Assembly (NCBI RefSeq): GCF_026274175.1
Contig: NZ_JAPHNL010000068.1
Span: 1-64,000, forward strand
Origin: Streptomyces beihaiensis
GTDB taxonomy: Bacteria; Actinomycetota; Actinomycetes; Streptomycetales; Streptomycetaceae
Length of the DNA: 64,000 nt
Direction of reading: 5' to 3'
In this document: positions 62,335 to 64,000 of the stretch, one piece after another
How positions within the stretch are numbered: the first letter of the stretch is position 1
Layout of the letters: each line of letters begins with the position of its first letter
Notes under the pieces: model-generated
What the model was told of the DNA's origin: nothing
The model's input: the letters and a program-made list of their open reading frames with translations, nothing else
Databases searched by the model: none
Program-made: the position numbers and the translations under genes

Positions 62335-63494
62335 GCACGGTGGTGGGCGGGCGGATGCTGGACGGAGTGCGCCGCTGGCTCGCGGAGAACGGGGCGGAGC
62401 CGACGCCCGCGCGGGTGGCCGAGGCGCTGCGCGCGCAGGGCCGGATCCTGGGCGATGCCGAAGTCCTGGGAGTCTCCGGCCGGCTGCGCTCGGAGCTGGT
62501 GGGCACGGGGCCGCTCGAACCGTTGCTGGCCGATCCATCGGTGACGGACGTCCTGGTCTCGGCGCCGGACCGGGTGTGGGTCGACCGGGGCGGCGGCCTT
62601 GAGCGCACCTCCGTGACGTTCGAGAGCGCCGCGGCGGTACGGCGCCTGGCGCAGCGCCTCGCCGCTGTGGTCGGTCGCCGCCTCGACGACGCCAGGCCCT
62701 GGGTGGACGCGCGGCTGCCCGACGGGACGCGGCTCCACGCGGTGCTGCCGCCCGTCGCGGTGGGCTGCACCTGCCTATCGCTGCGGGTGGTGCGCCCCCG
62801 GCCTTTCACCCTGGAGGAACTGACGGCGGCGGGCACGGTGCCACCCGGCGGGGACCGGGTGCTGCGCGCGCTCCTGGACGCCAGGCTCTCGTTCCTGATC
62901 AGCGGCGGCACAGGAACCGGCAAGACGACCCTGCTGAGCGCCTTGCTGGGGCTCTGCGGACCGCAGGAGCGGATCGTGCTCGCCGAGGACTCGTCCGAGC
63001 TGCGCCCGGACCATCCGCACGTGGTCCGGCTCGAAGGGCGGCCCGCCAATCAGGAAGGGGCGGGCGCCGTCGGCCTGGACGATCTGGTGCGCCAGGCGCT
63101 GCGGATGCGACCGGACCGACTGGTGGTCGGCGAGGTCAGGGGCGGAGAGGTCGTCTCCCTCCTGGCCGCCTTGAACACGGGCCACCAGGGGTGCGGCACG
63201 GTGCACGCCAACACGGCGGGCGACGTCCCGGTGCGGCTGGAGGCGCTGGGGACGGCGGCCGGACTCGACCGCGCGGCGCTCCACAGCCAGGTCGCGGCAG
63301 CGGTGTCCGTGGTCCTGCACCTCGTACGGGACGGCGGCGGGCGGCGCCGTATCGCGCAGGTGCACGTACTGGAGCGGAGCGAGCAGGGCTGGGTGCGGAC
63401 CGTTCCGGCGCTGGAGTGGGCGGCGCGCGGGTTCGCGCCCAAGGCCGGATGGGGGCGGCTGAGCGGGCTTCTGGGGGTGGCGCCGGCGGAGTGA
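62331..63494 (+). CDS. tadA: Tad/CpaF-type secretion ATPase
   Basis: This 387-residue PilT/VirB11-family ATPase has the Walker A 'ISGGTGTGKTTLLSALL', the Asp box 'RIVLAEDSSELRP', Walker B 'RMRPDRLVVGEVRGGEV' and the His box 'NTGHQGCGTVHAN'. It powers assembly of Flp-type pili or secretion. ATGA overlap with the ssd gene shows an operon. Confidence 0.95.
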   Translation: MSTVVGGRMLDGVRRWLAENGAEPTPARVAEALRAQGRILGDAEVLGVSGRLRSELVGTGPLEPLLADPSVTDVLVSAPDRVWVDRGGGLERTSVTFESAAAVRRLAQRLAAVVGRRLDDARPWVDARLPDGTRLHAVLPPVAVGCTCLSLRVVRPRPFTLEELTAAGTVPPGGDRVLRALLDARLSFLISGGTGTGKTTLLSALLGLCGPQERIVLAEDSSELRPDHPHVVRLEGRPANQEGAGAVGLDDLVRQALRMRPDRLVVGEVRGGEVVSLLAALNTGHQGCGTVHANTAGDVPVRLEALGTAAGLDRAALHSQVAAAVSVVLHLVRDGGGRRRIAQVHVLERSEQGWVRTVPALEWAARGFAPKAGWGRLSGLLGVAPAE

Positions 63495-63559
63495 AGGCCG
63501 GACGAACACATGGGACGAGCAACTGGGGCGAACACACGGACGGAGAGGGGTGAGCGGAA

Positions 63560-64000
63560 GTGGTCCGGAGCGCGGTGGGGGCATGGGCCGGTGGCGCGGC
63601 GGCGCCGAGCGCGAGAGAGGTGGGTGTTCTGGGGGTGATGGTGGCGGCGTCGGTGATGGCGCGGGTCGTCTCGGCGCGGGGTGCCGAGGTGCGGCGGGCC
63701 CGGACGGTGTTCGGCGACGAGGCCGCGCGAGGTGGTTCGGAGCCGAGGTGGTGGATCGGCTGCCTGGTCGGAAGGTGGTGGCGATCCGCAAGGGCGCGGC
63801 CCGAATGGGGCTGTGCGGCCGCCGGGGCGGTGGTCGCGGTCCTCGGCGCGTCGGTGCTGCCGCTGGCTCTCGGGCTGGCCGCCGTGCCGGGTGCGGCTCG
63901 GGTGCGCAGAGCACGTGAGGCGCGGCGGCGGCGTGAGCGGCGCGTCGAAGCGGTGATCCGGCTGTGCGGGGTACTTGCCGGAGAGGTGCGGGCCGGCCGG
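63560..64000 (+). CDS. TadB-like inner-membrane protein (3' end outside window)
   Basis: The frame opens at GTG 63560, just after an in-frame TGA at 63551-63553, and stays open to the window end (147 codons). It has an N-terminal helix ('VGVLGVMVAASVMARVVSA'), a second helix pair around residues 90-112 and then 'RRVEAVIRLCGVLAGEVRAG', the start of the T2SF domain found in TadB. It follows the tadA-like gene by 65 bases, as expected for tad operons. Confidence 0.85.
   Translation, partial: MVRSAVGAWAGGAAAPSAREVGVLGVMVAASVMARVVSARGAEVRRARTVFGDEAARGGSEPRWWIGCLVGRWWRSARARPEWGCAAAGAVVAVLGASVLPLALGLAAVPGAARVRRAREARRRRERRVEAVIRLCGVLAGEVRAGR

Noticed and set aside
63550-63918. 122-residue plus-strand frame at the window end
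   Set aside because: Gly/Arg-rich and without a domain; the overlapping frame from GTG 63560 encodes the TadB-like protein.

Overview
The window is GC-rich actinobacterial chromosome from a Streptomyces or very close relative. The evidence is GC-biased codon use, many GTG starts, frequent 4-base stop/start overlaps, a WblA-type regulator beside two ArsA-like ATPases, a kdp locus, and a gene order (wblA, ArsA pair, crp, nth, marP-like protease, nhaA, acs, ssd/tadA) that I recall from the Streptomyces coelicolor wblA-acs neighbourhood. All assignments come from reading the sequence; no database search was run.

Layout. 1-5.9 kb: the end of glgB, a SulP transporter, a membrane-anchored HTH protein, a DUF4232 lipoprotein and a membrane protein. 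6.5-12.4 kb: an accessory locus and the most interesting part of the window. It holds an NTF2-like membrane protein, a large membrane protein, a TIR-like protein, then a divergent pair of ThsA-type macro-domain proteins: one with two membrane helices, one with a SARP-like DNA-binding half. 13.0-21.2 kb: kdpFABC with kdpE and kdpD for high-affinity potassium uptake. 21.2-28.7 kb: a worn accessory region lying on the 3' side of a tRNA-Pro(CGG) gene. It contains an integrase pseudogene fused to a lacI fragment, a DnaQ-BRCT protein with a LigA-like tail, an IS5 remnant that cuts off a metallophosphatase, and an intact module of anti-sigma-like ATPase, MurA paralogue, HTH regulator and flavoprotein. 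28.7-64 kb: conserved core genes covering membrane and cell-wall functions, wblA and its ATPases, NUDIX and MBL hydrolases, an ECF41-like sigma factor, crp, nth, a MarP-like protease, nhaA, acs, a SulP-carbonic anhydrase fusion, and the start of a Tad/Flp secretion cluster that runs off the end.

Candidate new system. The membrane protein at 7364-8971 ends with a Gly/Asn-rich motif (GDNSQNVFGSGNSNFGY), and the adjacent TIR-like protein at 8973-9668 begins with a close copy (GENNQNILGDGASGFGY); the genes are one base apart. A motif shared between the end of one protein and the start of its neighbour is the arrangement described for bacterial amyloid signalling pairs. Next to it, two proteins carry the same ThsA-type macro domain, one joined to membrane helices (as in type II Thoeris effectors) and one joined to a winged-helix/BTAD transcription factor. 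The inferred circuit is that the membrane protein nucleates the TIR enzyme, the TIR makes an ADP-ribose-type signal, and the two macro proteins turn that signal into membrane damage and a transcriptional response.

A second theme is the large number of short tandem repeats, both between genes and in frame at protein ends.
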